DNA from: JABMMZ01 sp044341025
GTDB taxonomy: Bacteria > Bacteroidota > Bacteroidia > NS11-12g > UBA955
DNA: 64,000 nucleotides
NCBI GenBank assembly: GCA_044341025.1
Contig: JBIISM010000002.1
Coordinates: forward strand, 62,001 to 126,000
Direction of reading: 5' to 3'
Below, piece by piece: positions 17,743 to 26,922 of this stretch; position 1 is the first letter of the stretch; each line of letters begins with the position of its first letter. The notes beneath the pieces are model-generated. The model made no database searches and was not told where the DNA came from. It saw only the letters and a list, made by a program, of their open reading frames with translations. A program made the translations under genes and the position numbers.

Positions 17743-18479
17743 TGTCAAAAAAGGGCACCTGTCTTCAATCTTATATTCCAATTCGAAGTTCAGCGAGTCC
17801 TGCTTCAGAGATGGTAAGCAGTTTGATTTTTGGAGAGTCTTATACGGTAATAGATTCTGAAAAAGGTTTCTTGAAAATAGTAAACGATTTTGACCAATAT
17901 GAAGGTTGGATTAGTGAGAACTCATATTCTGAATATACTGTTTACGATTCTTTAAATGAGTTTGCTTTTTTAGAGGCCAAAGGCGACCACCATATTTTGT
18001 TTATTCCATGCGGTGCCCACATACCTTCCGAGGGTAACATGTCGATTGGTGGTGTTTCATTTTCAATTGACCGGAAACTGAAAACATACCACCACTTGCC
18101 CCTATCTATTAGGATACAAAAATTGGCTTGCTCATTTGTTAATATGCCTTATTTATGGGGAGGAAGAACCTTCATGGGTATTGACTGTTCCGGTTTTATG
18201 CAAGTGGTTTTTAAAGCATGTGGATTTACTTTGCCTAGAGATACTTCCAAACAAATTGAATCGGGAGAACTCGTAAATATTAAAGATGCAAAAGCTTGTG
18301 ATTTGGTGTTTTTTTCAAATATAGATTCAGAAAAAGTTTCACATGTTGGTTTGTTATTAGACAAATCAAAAATCGTCCATTCTAGTGGTAAAGTGAGAAT
18401 AGATAATTTTACCTCAGAAGGGATTGTACAGGATGGAAAATTGATTTATAAGACCATTTCAATCAGAAGAATCTTATAG
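17742..18479 (+). CDS. NlpC/P60 (C40) cell-wall peptidase with N-terminal SH3-like region
   Basis: A 245-residue papain-like peptidase. The N-terminal half holds bacterial SH3-like segments (PIRSSASPASEMVSSLIFGE; DQYEGWI). The C-terminal NlpC/P60 domain has Cys149 in GIDCSGF, the His in SHVGLLL (about 204) and a third polar residue near HSSGKV. Such enzymes cut gamma-D-Glu-diaminopimelate bonds in peptidoglycan stem peptides. No clear signal peptide is seen, which suggests a cytoplasmic muropeptide-recycling role or non-classical export. One base separates it from the following YkgJ-type gene. Confidence 0.87.
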   Translation: MSKKGTCLQSYIPIRSSASPASEMVSSLIFGESYTVIDSEKGFLKIVNDFDQYEGWISENSYSEYTVYDSLNEFAFLEAKGDHHILFIPCGAHIPSEGNMSIGGVSFSIDRKLKTYHHLPLSIRIQKLACSFVNMPYLWGGRTFMGIDCSGFMQVVFKACGFTLPRDTSKQIESGELVNIKDAKACDLVFFSNIDSEKVSHVGLLLDKSKIVHSSGKVRIDNFTSEGIVQDGKLIYKTISIRRIL

Positions 18480-18480
18480 T

Positions 18481-18957
18481 ATGCCAATAGATCCACATTG
18501 GAAACGCAAAAGCAAAGACAAACAAAAGCAGTTTAAACGCTATTTAGACAGAGTCAATCCATCCAAATTAATTCGTGAACTTCCTGAACTTCACTCGGAG
18601 GCTTTTTCCAAGATAGATTGTTTGGATTGTGCCAATTGTTGTAAAAACCATAGCCCTACATTTAAGGCCACTGATATAAAAAGAATTAGCAAGTTTTTGG
18701 GATTGAAAGAAGCTGTCTTTGTAGACACTTATTTGAAATTGGATGAAGAGAATGATTTTGTTGTTAAGCAATCACCATGTGCTTTTTTAAATGAAGACAA
18801 TTCATGTCATATTTATGATGTTCGTCCCTCAGATTGTTCTCGTTATCCCTATACCAACGAAGATGTTTTTATTAAACGCAAGGCACTAACAATGGCGAAT
18901 TCAATGGTTTGTCCAGCTGTTTTCCATATTCTAGAAAAAATATCCGCGATTGATTAA
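18481..18957 (+). CDS. YkgJ-family cysteine-cluster protein
   Basis: A 158-residue YkgJ/UPF0153-type protein with a conserved metal-binding cysteine pattern: CLDCANCC (about residues 43-50), then CAFLNEDNSCHIYDVRPSDCSRYP (about 100-123). The family probably binds a zinc or iron-sulfur centre; its function is not established. It is one base downstream of the NlpC/P60 gene, and its end lies 10 bases before the next ATG, over a promoter box for the amidohydrolase. Confidence 0.85.
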   Translation: MPIDPHWKRKSKDKQKQFKRYLDRVNPSKLIRELPELHSEAFSKIDCLDCANCCKNHSPTFKATDIKRISKFLGLKEAVFVDTYLKLDEENDFVVKQSPCAFLNEDNSCHIYDVRPSDCSRYPYTNEDVFIKRKALTMANSMVCPAVFHILEKISAID

Positions 18958-18962
18958 CTTTG
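18955..18962 (+). promoter_or_regulatory. -7 box of the amidohydrolase gene
   Basis: TAACTTTG fits TANNTTTG and ends 5 bases before the ATG at 18968. It overlaps the end of the YkgJ-type gene. It also argues against the in-frame TTG at 18950 as the start, since that codon lies upstream of the box. Confidence 0.45.
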
Positions 18963-18967
18963 CAGCA

Positions 18968-19963
18968 ATGAAAATTGACTGCCATGCGCACATAATGCCA
19001 GCCAAGTGGCCAGATTTAAAATACAAATTTGGTTATGGAGGATTTATACATTTAGTACACGACGAAAAGACCAAAACCGCAGATATGATGCGCGATGATG
19101 GGAAGTTTTTCAGAAAAGTTGAGGAAAATTGTTTCAATCCAGAGGCCATACTTTGGGATATGTCAGCCAATAACGTAGACAAAATGGTTCTGTGTACTGT
19201 TCCGGTATTGTTTAACTATTGGGCCAAACCGAAAGACGCAGCTTGGTGGGCCACGTTTCTAAATGAGCATATAGCGGAGGTTCAAAACAATTATTCAGAT
19301 AAGTTTATTGCCTTAGGAACTCTGCCTATGCAGGATATAGAGCTATCAATTCTGGAATTGCAAAGATTGAAAATTATGGGTGTTAAAGGTATTCAAATTG
19401 GTTCTAATATCAACAAAGTTAATTTGGATGACGAGCGCTTTCTGCCATTGTATGAAGCTATGGAAAGTTTGGATATGGCGTTGTTTGTGCACCCCTGGGA
19501 AATGATGGGAGAAGAGTATACCCAAAAGTTTTGGTTGCCTTGGTTGGTGGGCATGCCAGCTGAAACCAGTCGTGCCATTTGCAGTATGATATTTGGTGGC
19601 GTGTTTGATAAATATCCAAACCTTCGCGTCATGTTTGCGCATGCTGGAGGTTCTTTTCCTTTTACCATTGGACGTATTGCCCATGGCTGGGCTGTTAGAC
19701 CTGATTTGGTGAACTTGAATGATGTTAGAAATCCCAAAGATTACATAGGGAAGTTTTGGGTTGATGGAATTACACACGATCAAAAATCATTTGAGTATTT
19801 ATTGGATTTGTTTGGTGCTGATAAGATATGTTATGGTACAGATTATCCTTTCCCATTGGGTGATTTAGAACACGGGAAATTCATTGAAGAAAATCCAAGA
19901 ATATCGGGTAGCGATAAAACTAAAATTTTCGCCGAATCGGTGAAAACCTTTTTAAAATTATAA
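18968..19963 (+). CDS. Amidohydrolase family protein, ACMSD-like
   Basis: A 331-residue TIM-barrel metal-dependent hydrolase starting MKIDCHAHIMP, with the HxH metal ligands at residues 6 and 8. Further ligands are in LFVHPWEMMG (about 178-187), MFAHAGGSFPF (about 223-233) and YGTDYPFP (about 291-298). The pattern fits 2-amino-3-carboxymuconate 6-semialdehyde decarboxylase and relatives (kynurenine pathway and aromatic degradation). No kynurenine-pathway gene is adjacent, so another aromatic substrate is possible. The ATG was preferred to an in-frame TTG six codons upstream. Confidence 0.87.
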   Translation: MKIDCHAHIMPAKWPDLKYKFGYGGFIHLVHDEKTKTADMMRDDGKFFRKVEENCFNPEAILWDMSANNVDKMVLCTVPVLFNYWAKPKDAAWWATFLNEHIAEVQNNYSDKFIALGTLPMQDIELSILELQRLKIMGVKGIQIGSNINKVNLDDERFLPLYEAMESLDMALFVHPWEMMGEEYTQKFWLPWLVGMPAETSRAICSMIFGGVFDKYPNLRVMFAHAGGSFPFTIGRIAHGWAVRPDLVNLNDVRNPKDYIGKFWVDGITHDQKSFEYLLDLFGADKICYGTDYPFPLGDLEHGKFIEENPRISGSDKTKIFAESVKTFLKL

Positions 19964-20025
19964 GTATCAAAGACAGCATACTCATATCGAGCAGTTCTAA
20001 TGCTAGATTCAAGTTTCTTCAAAGT

Positions 20026-20763
20026 TTGGAGAAGTCTAAGGTGCGTCGGCAACTTGGCTTGACAGCTGTTGAAGGCGTTAAAGAAATTGAGATGGCCTTA
20101 GAGTCGAAAGTTCAATTTCATTCTTTGTTTTATGTAAGAGATTTGAGAAATTTTGATTTAATCAATAAGATTGTAAGCGCTAATCCTAGTTTGGAGATTT
20201 TTGAAATCAGTTCAGATTTGTTTTCGAAGACTGCTTACCGCGAATCCACTGGTGGTTTGGTCGCCATTATACATACTACAGAGAATAAAATAAGGGCCTT
20301 TAAGCCCAAGAAAAATCCTTTAGTTTTGGTAATCGATGGCGTTGAGAAGCCAGGCAATTTAGGTGCGATATTGCGCACTGCTGATGCGGCGGCAATTGAT
20401 GCAGTTATTTGCAGCGACTTGCCAGGCGACTTATACAATCCAAATACCATAAGGGCCAGTTTGGGTACAGTATTTACCGTGCCGGTTTATGTGGGTAAAG
20501 GTGATGAAGTTCGCGCTTGGCTGAAGAGTAATCATTTTAAAACCTATTGTACCAATTTGCATTTGTCAAACGACTACGATGTAGAAGATTATACAGGAGC
20601 ATGTGCAATCGTTGTAGGTACTGAAGCAACGGGTGTTACAGAGGATTGGGTAAAATTTGCGGATCAAAATGTTAAAATTCCCATGTTGGGTAAAATTGAC
20701 AGCATGAATGTGTCTGTTGCGAGTGCCATTATGCTGTTTGAAGCAAAGAGACAAAGAAAATAG
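20026..20763 (+). CDS. SpoU/TrmH-family RNA 2'-O-methyltransferase, start uncertain
   Basis: A SpoU-type (SPOUT fold) RNA ribose methyltransferase. The C-terminal catalytic domain has motif 1 VEKPGNLGAILRTADAA (about residues 105-121), motif 2 IVVGTEATGV and motif 3 IPMLGKIDSMNVSVASAIML. The first usable start codon is this TTG, but the frame stays open back to 19924. The segment just upstream reads SSSSNARFKFLQSL, matching the normal N-terminus of the substrate-binding domain. No ATG, GTG or TTG exists in that extension, so the real start is probably a rare codon (ATA, ATT or ATC) near 19957-19984. Targets are rRNA or tRNA, undetermined. Confidence 0.85.
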   Translation: MEKSKVRRQLGLTAVEGVKEIEMALESKVQFHSLFYVRDLRNFDLINKIVSANPSLEIFEISSDLFSKTAYRESTGGLVAIIHTTENKIRAFKPKKNPLVLVIDGVEKPGNLGAILRTADAAAIDAVICSDLPGDLYNPNTIRASLGTVFTVPVYVGKGDEVRAWLKSNHFKTYCTNLHLSNDYDVEDYTGACAIVVGTEATGVTEDWVKFADQNVKIPMLGKIDSMNVSVASAIMLFEAKRQRK

Positions 20764-20847
20764 GTTTAAATGGTTTAATTCTCTTCTAATGAAAGTGCTT
20801 GTAAAATTACTGTAATGGAAAGATTTTAATCGAATGCAATAATGATG

Positions 20848-22266
20848 CTATTCGAAAGATTTAGCCAAATCGAGCAATACACCTTCTGCAAAGGGTTTGC
20901 CCATCAACTGCATACCAATAGGCATATTGTTTTCTGAGTGGCTGCCGTAAGGAATAGAAAGTCCTGGGATGCCAGCTAGATTGGCTTGAACAGTAAACAA
21001 ATCAGCCAAATACATAGCAATAGGATCGCTTGATTTTTCGCCTATTTTAAAGGCCACCGTGCTGGTTGTTGGTGTTACAATTACATCAAAGTTTTTGAAA
21101 ATGTCCAAAGTCTTTTGACGGATAAGTTGTCTTACCTTTTGTGCTTTTGTATAATAGGCATCATAAAAATCACTGCTTAGTACGAAAGTGCCTAGCATGA
21201 TTCTACGTTTAACTTCAGGTCCAAATCCTTCAGTTCTAGATTTTTTGAATGTGCTTTCTAGATCCGTTGCATTTGGGCTTCTATAGCCATAGGTAAGGCC
21301 TGAAAAACGGCTAAGATTGCTACTGGCCTCAGCTGTAGTAAGCACTTGATAGCAAGGTACCATCTGATCCAAGTATGGGAAATCAATACCTTCAACGGTA
21401 TGGCCTTTGGATTTTAAATCATTCAAGAATTGTTCGGTCTGTGATTTGATTTCAGAATCAAGTCCAGGGTGTTGCAAACAATCTTTGATGTAGGCAATTT
21501 TTAAAGGTTTCTGGCTTTCAACAGAATGGTATTGGTATGCTTTGTGTGCATACATGCTTGCATCGTGTTCATCTGCACCGCTGATTACGTCCATGATTAA
21601 TTGCATGTCAGAAACAGAAGATGTAAAAGGACCAATTTGATCGAAACTGCTAGCAAAGGCGATTAGTCCCCAGCGGCTTATGGTTCCATAGGTAGGATAT
21701 AAGCCATAGATTCCAGTAAATGCAGCTGGTTGACGGATAGAACCACCGGTATCGCTGCCTAGAGATAGCAAACACATGTCAGATTGAACCGCAACGGCAC
21801 TGCCGCCGCTGCTTCCACCTGGCACACGGCTGTGGTCTAATGCATTAAGCACTGGGCCGAATGCAGAATTTTCATTGCTAGCACCCATGGCGAATTCATC
21901 GCAATTGGTTCTTGCAATAATAATGGCATCCTCAGCAAGCAGTCTTTCGACAACTGTTGAAGAGAAAAGAGATTTGAAACCGCTTAAAATTTTTGAAGAA
22001 GCTGAAGAGGCGTGGTCTTTGTATACAATATTGTCTTTAATTGCTATAACCATTCCTGCAAGTTTGCCTGCAGATTTTGCATCTATTTTTGCTTGGATTT
22101 CTAACGCTTTTGATTTCGCCTCATCTGCGTATACTTCTAAGATGGCATTTAGATTTTTTTGCTCATCTATTTTAGATAAGTAGTAATCTACAAGTTGGGG
22201 TAATGAAAGCTTGGATTCAGAAATTTCTTTTTGAATTTCCTTCAAAGAAGAAAAGCGTTTATTCAT
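20848..22266 (-). CDS. gatA: Aspartyl/glutamyl-tRNA amidotransferase subunit A
   Basis: Amidase subunit of the GatCAB complex, which converts mischarged Glu-tRNA(Gln) and/or Asp-tRNA(Asn) to the amidated forms by releasing ammonia from glutamine. The 472 residues carry the Ser-cisSer-Lys triad: Lys in VIAIKDNIV (about 74), and serines in PGGSSGGSAVAV and LGSDTGGSIRQPAA (about 150-180). Its stop faces the SpoU gene, and its ATG lies 12 bases after tatA, so tatA and gatA are probably one transcript. GatB and GatC are elsewhere, as is common in this phylum. Confidence 0.95.
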   Translation of the reverse strand: MNKRFSSLKEIQKEISESKLSLPQLVDYYLSKIDEQKNLNAILEVYADEAKSKALEIQAKIDAKSAGKLAGMVIAIKDNIVYKDHASSASSKILSGFKSLFSSTVVERLLAEDAIIIARTNCDEFAMGASNENSAFGPVLNALDHSRVPGGSSGGSAVAVQSDMCLLSLGSDTGGSIRQPAAFTGIYGLYPTYGTISRWGLIAFASSFDQIGPFTSSVSDMQLIMDVISGADEHDASMYAHKAYQYHSVESQKPLKIAYIKDCLQHPGLDSEIKSQTEQFLNDLKSKGHTVEGIDFPYLDQMVPCYQVLTTAEASSNLSRFSGLTYGYRSPNATDLESTFKKSRTEGFGPEVKRRIMLGTFVLSSDFYDAYYTKAQKVRQLIRQKTLDIFKNFDVIVTPTTSTVAFKIGEKSSDPIAMYLADLFTVQANLAGIPGLSIPYGSHSENNMPIGMQLMGKPFAEGVLLDLAKSFE

Positions 22267-22278
22267 TGAGGGGAAAAA

Positions 22279-22494
22279 CTATTTAGTTTCTTCAGTATCG
22301 CTTTTAGGTTTTTCGTTTAAACCTTTTTCGATTTGACCTTTAACGTTGTTCTTAGCGTCATTGAATTCGCGAATTCCTGAGCCTAAACCTCTCATTAATT
22401 CAGGGATTTTTTTGCCACCAAAGAAAAGTACAACGACCAAAATGATAACGATCCATTCTGAGCCTCCAATTCCTGGTATTAATAGTATAGACAT
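22279..22494 (-). CDS. tatA: Twin-arginine translocase subunit TatA/E
   Basis: A 71-residue Tat export protein: one N-terminal transmembrane helix (about 8-25, EWIVIILVVVLFFGGKKIP), the conserved FGGKKIPELMRGLG hinge, then an amphipathic and charged tail. TatA oligomers form the passage for folded proteins across the inner membrane. It precedes gatA by 12 bases. A TATCTTTG box lies at 22516-22523. TatC is not in the window. Confidence 0.92.
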   Translation of the reverse strand: MSILLIPGIGGSEWIVIILVVVLFFGGKKIPELMRGLGSGIREFNDAKNNVKGQIEKGLNEKPKSDTEETK

Positions 22495-22515
22495 TTTTTA
22501 TTTTGTTTAACCCCG

Positions 22516-22523
22516 CAAAGATA
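22516..22523 (-). promoter_or_regulatory. -7 box of tatA-gatA
   Basis: Minus-strand TATCTTTG fits TANNTTTG, 21 bases before the tatA ATG. No convincing -33 box is seen. Confidence 0.4.
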
Positions 22524-22632
22524 ATCTTTAAATATCGTTTTCAAAATAATTTTCCTCATGTCTCGACCTAAAAAAAAATTTTTATAAGTATCGATAAATA
22601 TGTTGATTTGCAAGTACAAATCGTTATTTACC

Positions 22633-23196
22633 ATGAGTCAAACCATTAGTGATGTTTTAAAAGAATTTACAGGCAATCTTGAAAAGTGTATCAACCACAC
22701 TTCTTATGAGTTTTCTAATATCCGTGCAGGCAAAGCTTCGCCGGGTATGCTGGAGAGTGTAACTGTTGAGTATTATGGTGCCCCAGTGCCCTTGTCTCAA
22801 GTTGCCAATGTGTCTTCACCAGATGTTAGAACCATATTGGTTCAACCTTGGGAACGCAATATCATCAACGATATTGAACGTGCTATTGTCAATAGCAACT
22901 TAGGCTTTGCCCCAGGAAATGATGGAATATCCATCAGAATTACAATTCCTCCAATGACCGAAGAGCGCAGGGCGCAATTGGTTAAAATGGTAAAACAAGA
23001 AGGTGAAGCAAGTAAAATTGTTGCTAGAAATTACCGAAAAGACACCAACGAGAAAATCAAAAAGCTTCAAAAAGATGGCTTGAGCGAAGATGAAGCTAAA
23101 GATTCAGAAGCTAAAGTTCAGAAGCAATTGGATGCTTGCATGGTTAAAATTGATTCAATGATAGTAGACAAGGAAAAAGAAATTATGACAGTTTAA
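22633..23196 (+). CDS. frr: Ribosome recycling factor
   Basis: Releases ribosomes from mRNA after termination, together with EF-G. From the ATG at 22633 it has 187 residues, the standard RRF length. Conserved blocks include NIRAGKASPGMLE (about 29-41), YYGAPVPLSQVANVS, RTILVQPWE, IRITIPPMTEERRAQLVK (about 106-123) and the C-terminal helix. The frame is open 11 codons further upstream to another ATG, but homologues start at MSQTISDVLKEF. A strong bidirectional terminator follows. Confidence 0.95.
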   Translation: MSQTISDVLKEFTGNLEKCINHTSYEFSNIRAGKASPGMLESVTVEYYGAPVPLSQVANVSSPDVRTILVQPWERNIINDIERAIVNSNLGFAPGNDGISIRITIPPMTEERRAQLVKMVKQEGEASKIVARNYRKDTNEKIKKLQKDGLSEDEAKDSEAKVQKQLDACMVKIDSMIVDKEKEIMTV

Positions 23197-23213
23197 GGCT
23201 GTATTTGAGTTAT

Positions 23214-23250
23214 AAAAAAAGCTGCACTAAATTTTTAGTGCAGCTTTTTT
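23214..23250. terminator. Bidirectional intrinsic terminator between frr and the MFS gene
   Basis: A hairpin with arms GCTGCACTAAA (23221-23231) and its exact complement (23234-23244) is flanked by seven A on the left and a T run on the right. It serves both convergent genes. The innermost A/T pairs would not close over the 2-base loop, so the working stem is about 9 bp. Confidence 0.85.
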
Positions 23251-23262
23251 GTTTAATTATTA

Positions 23263-25101
23263 TTAATGTCCTCCACTTGTTGTGGTGTCATATTCAACGC
23301 CTTGTTTTTTCAACAATCCTTTGACCCTGAAGGCAAAGAAAGTTATGTAGGCAAAACACAATACAGCGATCCAATACGATTGGTGTATGCCAATAATGTC
23401 GGCGAGCTTGCCTTGTATTGGTGGGATTATACTTCCTCCTAAAATCATCATCACTAAAAAGGCAGCACCTTGGGTGGTGTATTTACCTAGACCAGCAACC
23501 GATAGCGTGAAAATTGAAGGCCACATAATTGAACAAAATAATCCTCCGCTTAAGAATGCATAAACTGCAACTTGGCCTTTGGTAGAAACACCAATTAACA
23601 TCGCAACTATACTTAGTATACCAAAAACCAATAAGGTTCTAGCTGGCTTTTCTTTGCTGATAAAAAATGCAATGATTTGTACGAAGACACAAACAACATA
23701 AAAATATAAAGGGCTCATGTCTTTTTGGGCAAGTGTGTTGACACCAATTATGACACCGAAAGCAATAAGTGGAACCACAATCAAAAGTATTGATTTTAAG
23801 TTTTTTGAAGGGTTGAATACGTTGATGGCGCCTGCCCATCGGCCTATCATTAAACTGCCCCAATACATTGAAACGAACGGTGCAATTTGAGACGATTGGT
23901 ATCCTCCAAATTCAGCCTGTTTGAGCAGCTCACCAAGGTTGCTACCAATAGCAACCTCAACCCCAACATATAAGAAGATGGCTAGCATACCCAAGACCAA
24001 TTGAGGGTATTGCATGGCGCCCCAGTTCTCAGGTTTTTTACTGGCTGAATAATTGGCAAATAATAAGCCTAAAACGATAACGGCTAAGGAGCCTAGGAGC
24101 CATTTCATGCGGTATATTTCGAGAGGCGCTTTGATGCTTTCTTTTTCAATTTTAAAAGCTGCGATGTTGATTTTTGCCAATTTAATTGAAGTATCCGATA
24201 GGGTCTGCGTTGCTCCTGGTAGAGTTATGTCGTTTTTGCCAATTGTTGGAGTCAAAAGTTCGATTACTTTTTCTTCGCTTGCAATTTTCTTCTCTAAAGT
24301 TTCTATGGCCGCAACTTCAGAACTTTTGTAACTGCTGAAAACAGGAGTAAAAGTTATAATTAAAAGGCCGGTAATAACCAAAAGGGTATAAAGTGCTTTT
24401 TTAGCTGGTTCTTGTTTTTCAGCACTAATGCCTGCAGGTACTTTTTTGGAAAAATGAAACAAGGCTGCTGCTGCAATAAATAGTGCGCATACACCTGAAT
24501 ATAGAATCAATACTTTTCCAAGATCTAGCGCTGCAATTTGCTCATCGGAAATATCAGCTGCGCTGCCAAACAATGCAAGACCAAGAACCAATGGACCAAT
24601 AGTGGTTCCAAAAGAATTGATGCTTCCTCCCAAATTTATCCTATTGCTGCCAGTGGCAGGGTCACCAAGCATAATGGCAAAAGGATTGGCAGCAGTTTGT
24701 TGAAGACTGAAGCCCAAAGCCACTATAAACAAACCGAACAACATGCCTGAAAAAGTGTTTGCGTTAACGGCAATTATCATAGCTATGGCACCTAGGGAAC
24801 TAAATAGTAGCCCATAAACAATGCTTTTTTTATAGCCCCATTTTGCAACCAAATCTTTGCCGCCCAAGGCGCCGTAGGCAAATAGGATTAATGCGCCGAT
24901 GTAGTATGCAAGATAAAAAGCAAAGTCAATAAGTTGGCTTTGGAATTGGTCTAAATGAAAATAATGTTTACAAAAAGGAATAAAAACACTGTTCCCCGCT
25001 GCGATGAAGCCCCAAAAAAAGAATACCGTAATCAGGGTGCTAAGTGCACCATAATTGGTTGCTGTTGGGTCGTTTGTTTCTTTGTTTTTTAAATCTTCCA
25101 T
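23263..25101 (-). CDS. Sugar MFS transporter (FHS / FucP-GlcP type) with a large central insertion
   Basis: Inner-membrane proton-coupled sugar importer of the FHS family (fucose, glucose or galactose permeases). At 612 residues it is well above the usual about 410-440. TM1 and the FHS signature FFFWGFIAAGNSVFIPFCKHYF (about 28-49) start it, QQTAANPFAIMLGDP (about 138-152) is the typical TM4-5 region, and YWGSLMIGRWAGA (about 413) the second half. Between the halves lie an extra membrane segment (LLVITGLLIITF), a polar helical stretch of about 80 residues and another membrane segment. It is divergent from the glucan cluster and probably imports the released sugar. Confidence 0.88.
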   Translation of the reverse strand: MEDLKNKETNDPTATNYGALSTLITVFFFWGFIAAGNSVFIPFCKHYFHLDQFQSQLIDFAFYLAYYIGALILFAYGALGGKDLVAKWGYKKSIVYGLLFSSLGAIAMIIAVNANTFSGMLFGLFIVALGFSLQQTAANPFAIMLGDPATGSNRINLGGSINSFGTTIGPLVLGLALFGSAADISDEQIAALDLGKVLILYSGVCALFIAAAALFHFSKKVPAGISAEKQEPAKKALYTLLVITGLLIITFTPVFSSYKSSEVAAIETLEKKIASEEKVIELLTPTIGKNDITLPGATQTLSDTSIKLAKINIAAFKIEKESIKAPLEIYRMKWLLGSLAVIVLGLLFANYSASKKPENWGAMQYPQLVLGMLAIFLYVGVEVAIGSNLGELLKQAEFGGYQSSQIAPFVSMYWGSLMIGRWAGAINVFNPSKNLKSILLIVVPLIAFGVIIGVNTLAQKDMSPLYFYVVCVFVQIIAFFISKEKPARTLLVFGILSIVAMLIGVSTKGQVAVYAFLSGGLFCSIMWPSIFTLSVAGLGKYTTQGAAFLVMMILGGSIIPPIQGKLADIIGIHQSYWIAVLCFAYITFFAFRVKGLLKKQGVEYDTTTSGGH

Positions 25102-25565
25102 ATTAATTTTGATCTTCTTTTAGCTGCAAATATATTTTTTTAAATGAATTTACGCTCATTTATATCGTTTCGAGTTGAATTTTTCTTTTAATATCTAAAT
25201 TATCTGTTGTTTAACAAATAGTAAATAAATTAAAATTTCTTCTTTTGATTTTACTTAAGCTTTTTTGTGAGTGTTTGTACTCGAATGCGTTTGTTTAACG
25301 ATTGTATTTTATTTCCTAAACAGTCAGTTAGGCTTCAAGTTTTACCCTAATTCGTCATTTAAATAATTGGTAATTAACAGATTAGTTTTAAAAATTATTT
25401 TATCGTTTTTTGTTTTTGAAAAGGTCTGTATATTTAATTAATTGACTGTAAATAATTTATTGAAAACTTAATGTTCTCACAATCTGCAAACAATACGAAG
25501 ATCAGTTAAATTAAATTTGCGGCTTACCTTTTTTTCTTTATCGTTGTAACTTAATTAATTTTATC
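25102..25565. promoter_or_regulatory. 464-base AT-rich divergent regulatory region
   Basis: No gene is visible here. It lies between the MFS transporter (minus) and the carbohydrate-binding T9SS protein (plus). TANNTTTG matches occur on each side: minus-strand TATATTTG at 25134-25127, 25 bases before the transporter ATG, and plus-strand TAAATTTG at 25512-25519, 46 bases before the ATG at 25566. Neither has a clear -33 TTG. No obvious long operator palindrome was found. Sugar-dependent control from here is inferred. Confidence 0.45.
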
Positions 25566-26900
25566 ATGAATAAAAAATATACTATTTCTAGTTTTCTAAA
25601 AGGGGTGGCATGCTCAACTTTGATGTTGTCATCATCTTTTGTATTTGGCCAAAATGCGCCAATCGATTTTGAAAGTGCTGGTAAAGGTGCTAATTGGACT
25701 TGGGCTTGTTTTGAAAACGTAGGCAATGCTGCCTTACAATTCGTTGCTAACCCGAGCACAACTGGTATCAACAGTTCTTCTACTGTGGCTAAGTTTACTG
25801 CTTTAACTGGCGGTCAACCTTGGGCTGGTTGCGAGACTAAACACGGCGCTGACATTGGAACCTTCACTTTAACTTCAAGTAATTCTAAAGTTAAAATTAT
25901 GGTTTACAAATCTGTTATCAGTGATGTGGCGATTAAATTTGCTACTTCTAGCAACGGTTCAACAGGTGAGCTTAAAGTGGCTAACACCAAAACCAACGAA
26001 TGGGAAGAATTAACATTTGACTTCTCTGGTAAAATCAATGAAACGAATGATCAGATCATTGTTTTCCCTGATTTTCAAACGAGAACCACAGACAACGTTT
26101 GTTATTTTGACAACATTACTTTCTCTGCAGGTGGAACCACTTTGGCGGAACCTACTACTGCTGCTCCAACCCCTACCAGATTGGCTGCAAACGTAATTTC
26201 TTTGTTTAGCAATGCTTACACCAATGTTACAGTTGATACATGGAGAACAGGTTGGTCAGCTGCTACATTAACAGACATGCAAGTTGCAGGAAATGATGTT
26301 AAAAAATATTCTTCTTTGGATTTTGTTGGAATCGAAGCAGTTGGTCCAAACATGATCAATGCATCAACTATGGATCGTTTCAATATTGACGTATGGACTC
26401 CAAATGCAACTACTTTTAAAGTTAAATTGGTTGACTTCGGTCCTAATGCTGCTTATGGTGGTGGTGACGACAAAGAGCATGAATTGTCTTTCTCTCCAAC
26501 AAAAGAATCTTGGAATACTTTAAGCATTAAAATGTCTGATTTTACTGGTTTAACCACCACATCAAATATTGCTCAGATTATTTTTGTTGGTGTGCCAACT
26601 GGAACAAGTGTTGTATACATCGACAACGTATACTTCTCCAAAGCGGCAGCGAGTGTTACTAGCTTTAACAGTGCTTCAGTTAAAATGTACCCTAACCCAA
26701 GCGTTGGTTCATTCACAATTGAATCAGTAAAAAACATTGAAAATGTTACTGTATTGAATTCAATTGGCCAAGTGGTATTAAACGCTGAGGTAAATAGCAA
26801 CTCTTTCAATTTTAACAACAGCAACCTTGCTAAAGGTGTTTATGTTGTTCAAGTTTCAATTGAAGGTGTAGTTTCTACTGCAAAATTGATCGTAGAATAA
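25566..26900 (+). CDS. Secreted carbohydrate-binding protein with type A T9SS sorting domain
   Basis: A 444-residue secreted protein without a recognisable catalytic domain. Signal peptide at 1-29 (ending FVFGQ). Two beta-sandwich modules follow: residues about 32-195 (WEELTFDFSGKIN, DNVCYFDNITFS) and about 205-362 (VISLFSNAYTNVTVDTWRTGW, TSVVYIDNVYFSK). Both resemble non-catalytic modules attached to Bacteroidota GH16 laminarinases. The C-terminus (about 372-444, VKMYPNPSVGSFTIE, LAKGVYVVQV, LIVE) is a type A T9SS domain, so it is surface-attached or released. It heads the glucan cluster and is separated from the rest by a hairpin. Confidence 0.85.
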   Translation: MNKKYTISSFLKGVACSTLMLSSSFVFGQNAPIDFESAGKGANWTWACFENVGNAALQFVANPSTTGINSSSTVAKFTALTGGQPWAGCETKHGADIGTFTLTSSNSKVKIMVYKSVISDVAIKFATSSNGSTGELKVANTKTNEWEELTFDFSGKINETNDQIIVFPDFQTRTTDNVCYFDNITFSAGGTTLAEPTTAAPTPTRLAANVISLFSNAYTNVTVDTWRTGWSAATLTDMQVAGNDVKKYSSLDFVGIEAVGPNMINASTMDRFNIDVWTPNATTFKVKLVDFGPNAAYGGGDDKEHELSFSPTKESWNTLSIKMSDFTGLTTTSNIAQIIFVGVPTGTSVVYIDNVYFSKAAASVTSFNSASVKMYPNPSVGSFTIESVKNIENVTVLNSIGQVVLNAEVNSNSFNFNNSNLAKGVYVVQVSIEGVVSTAKLIVE

Positions 26901-26922
26901 TCACGAACAATATATCATACTT

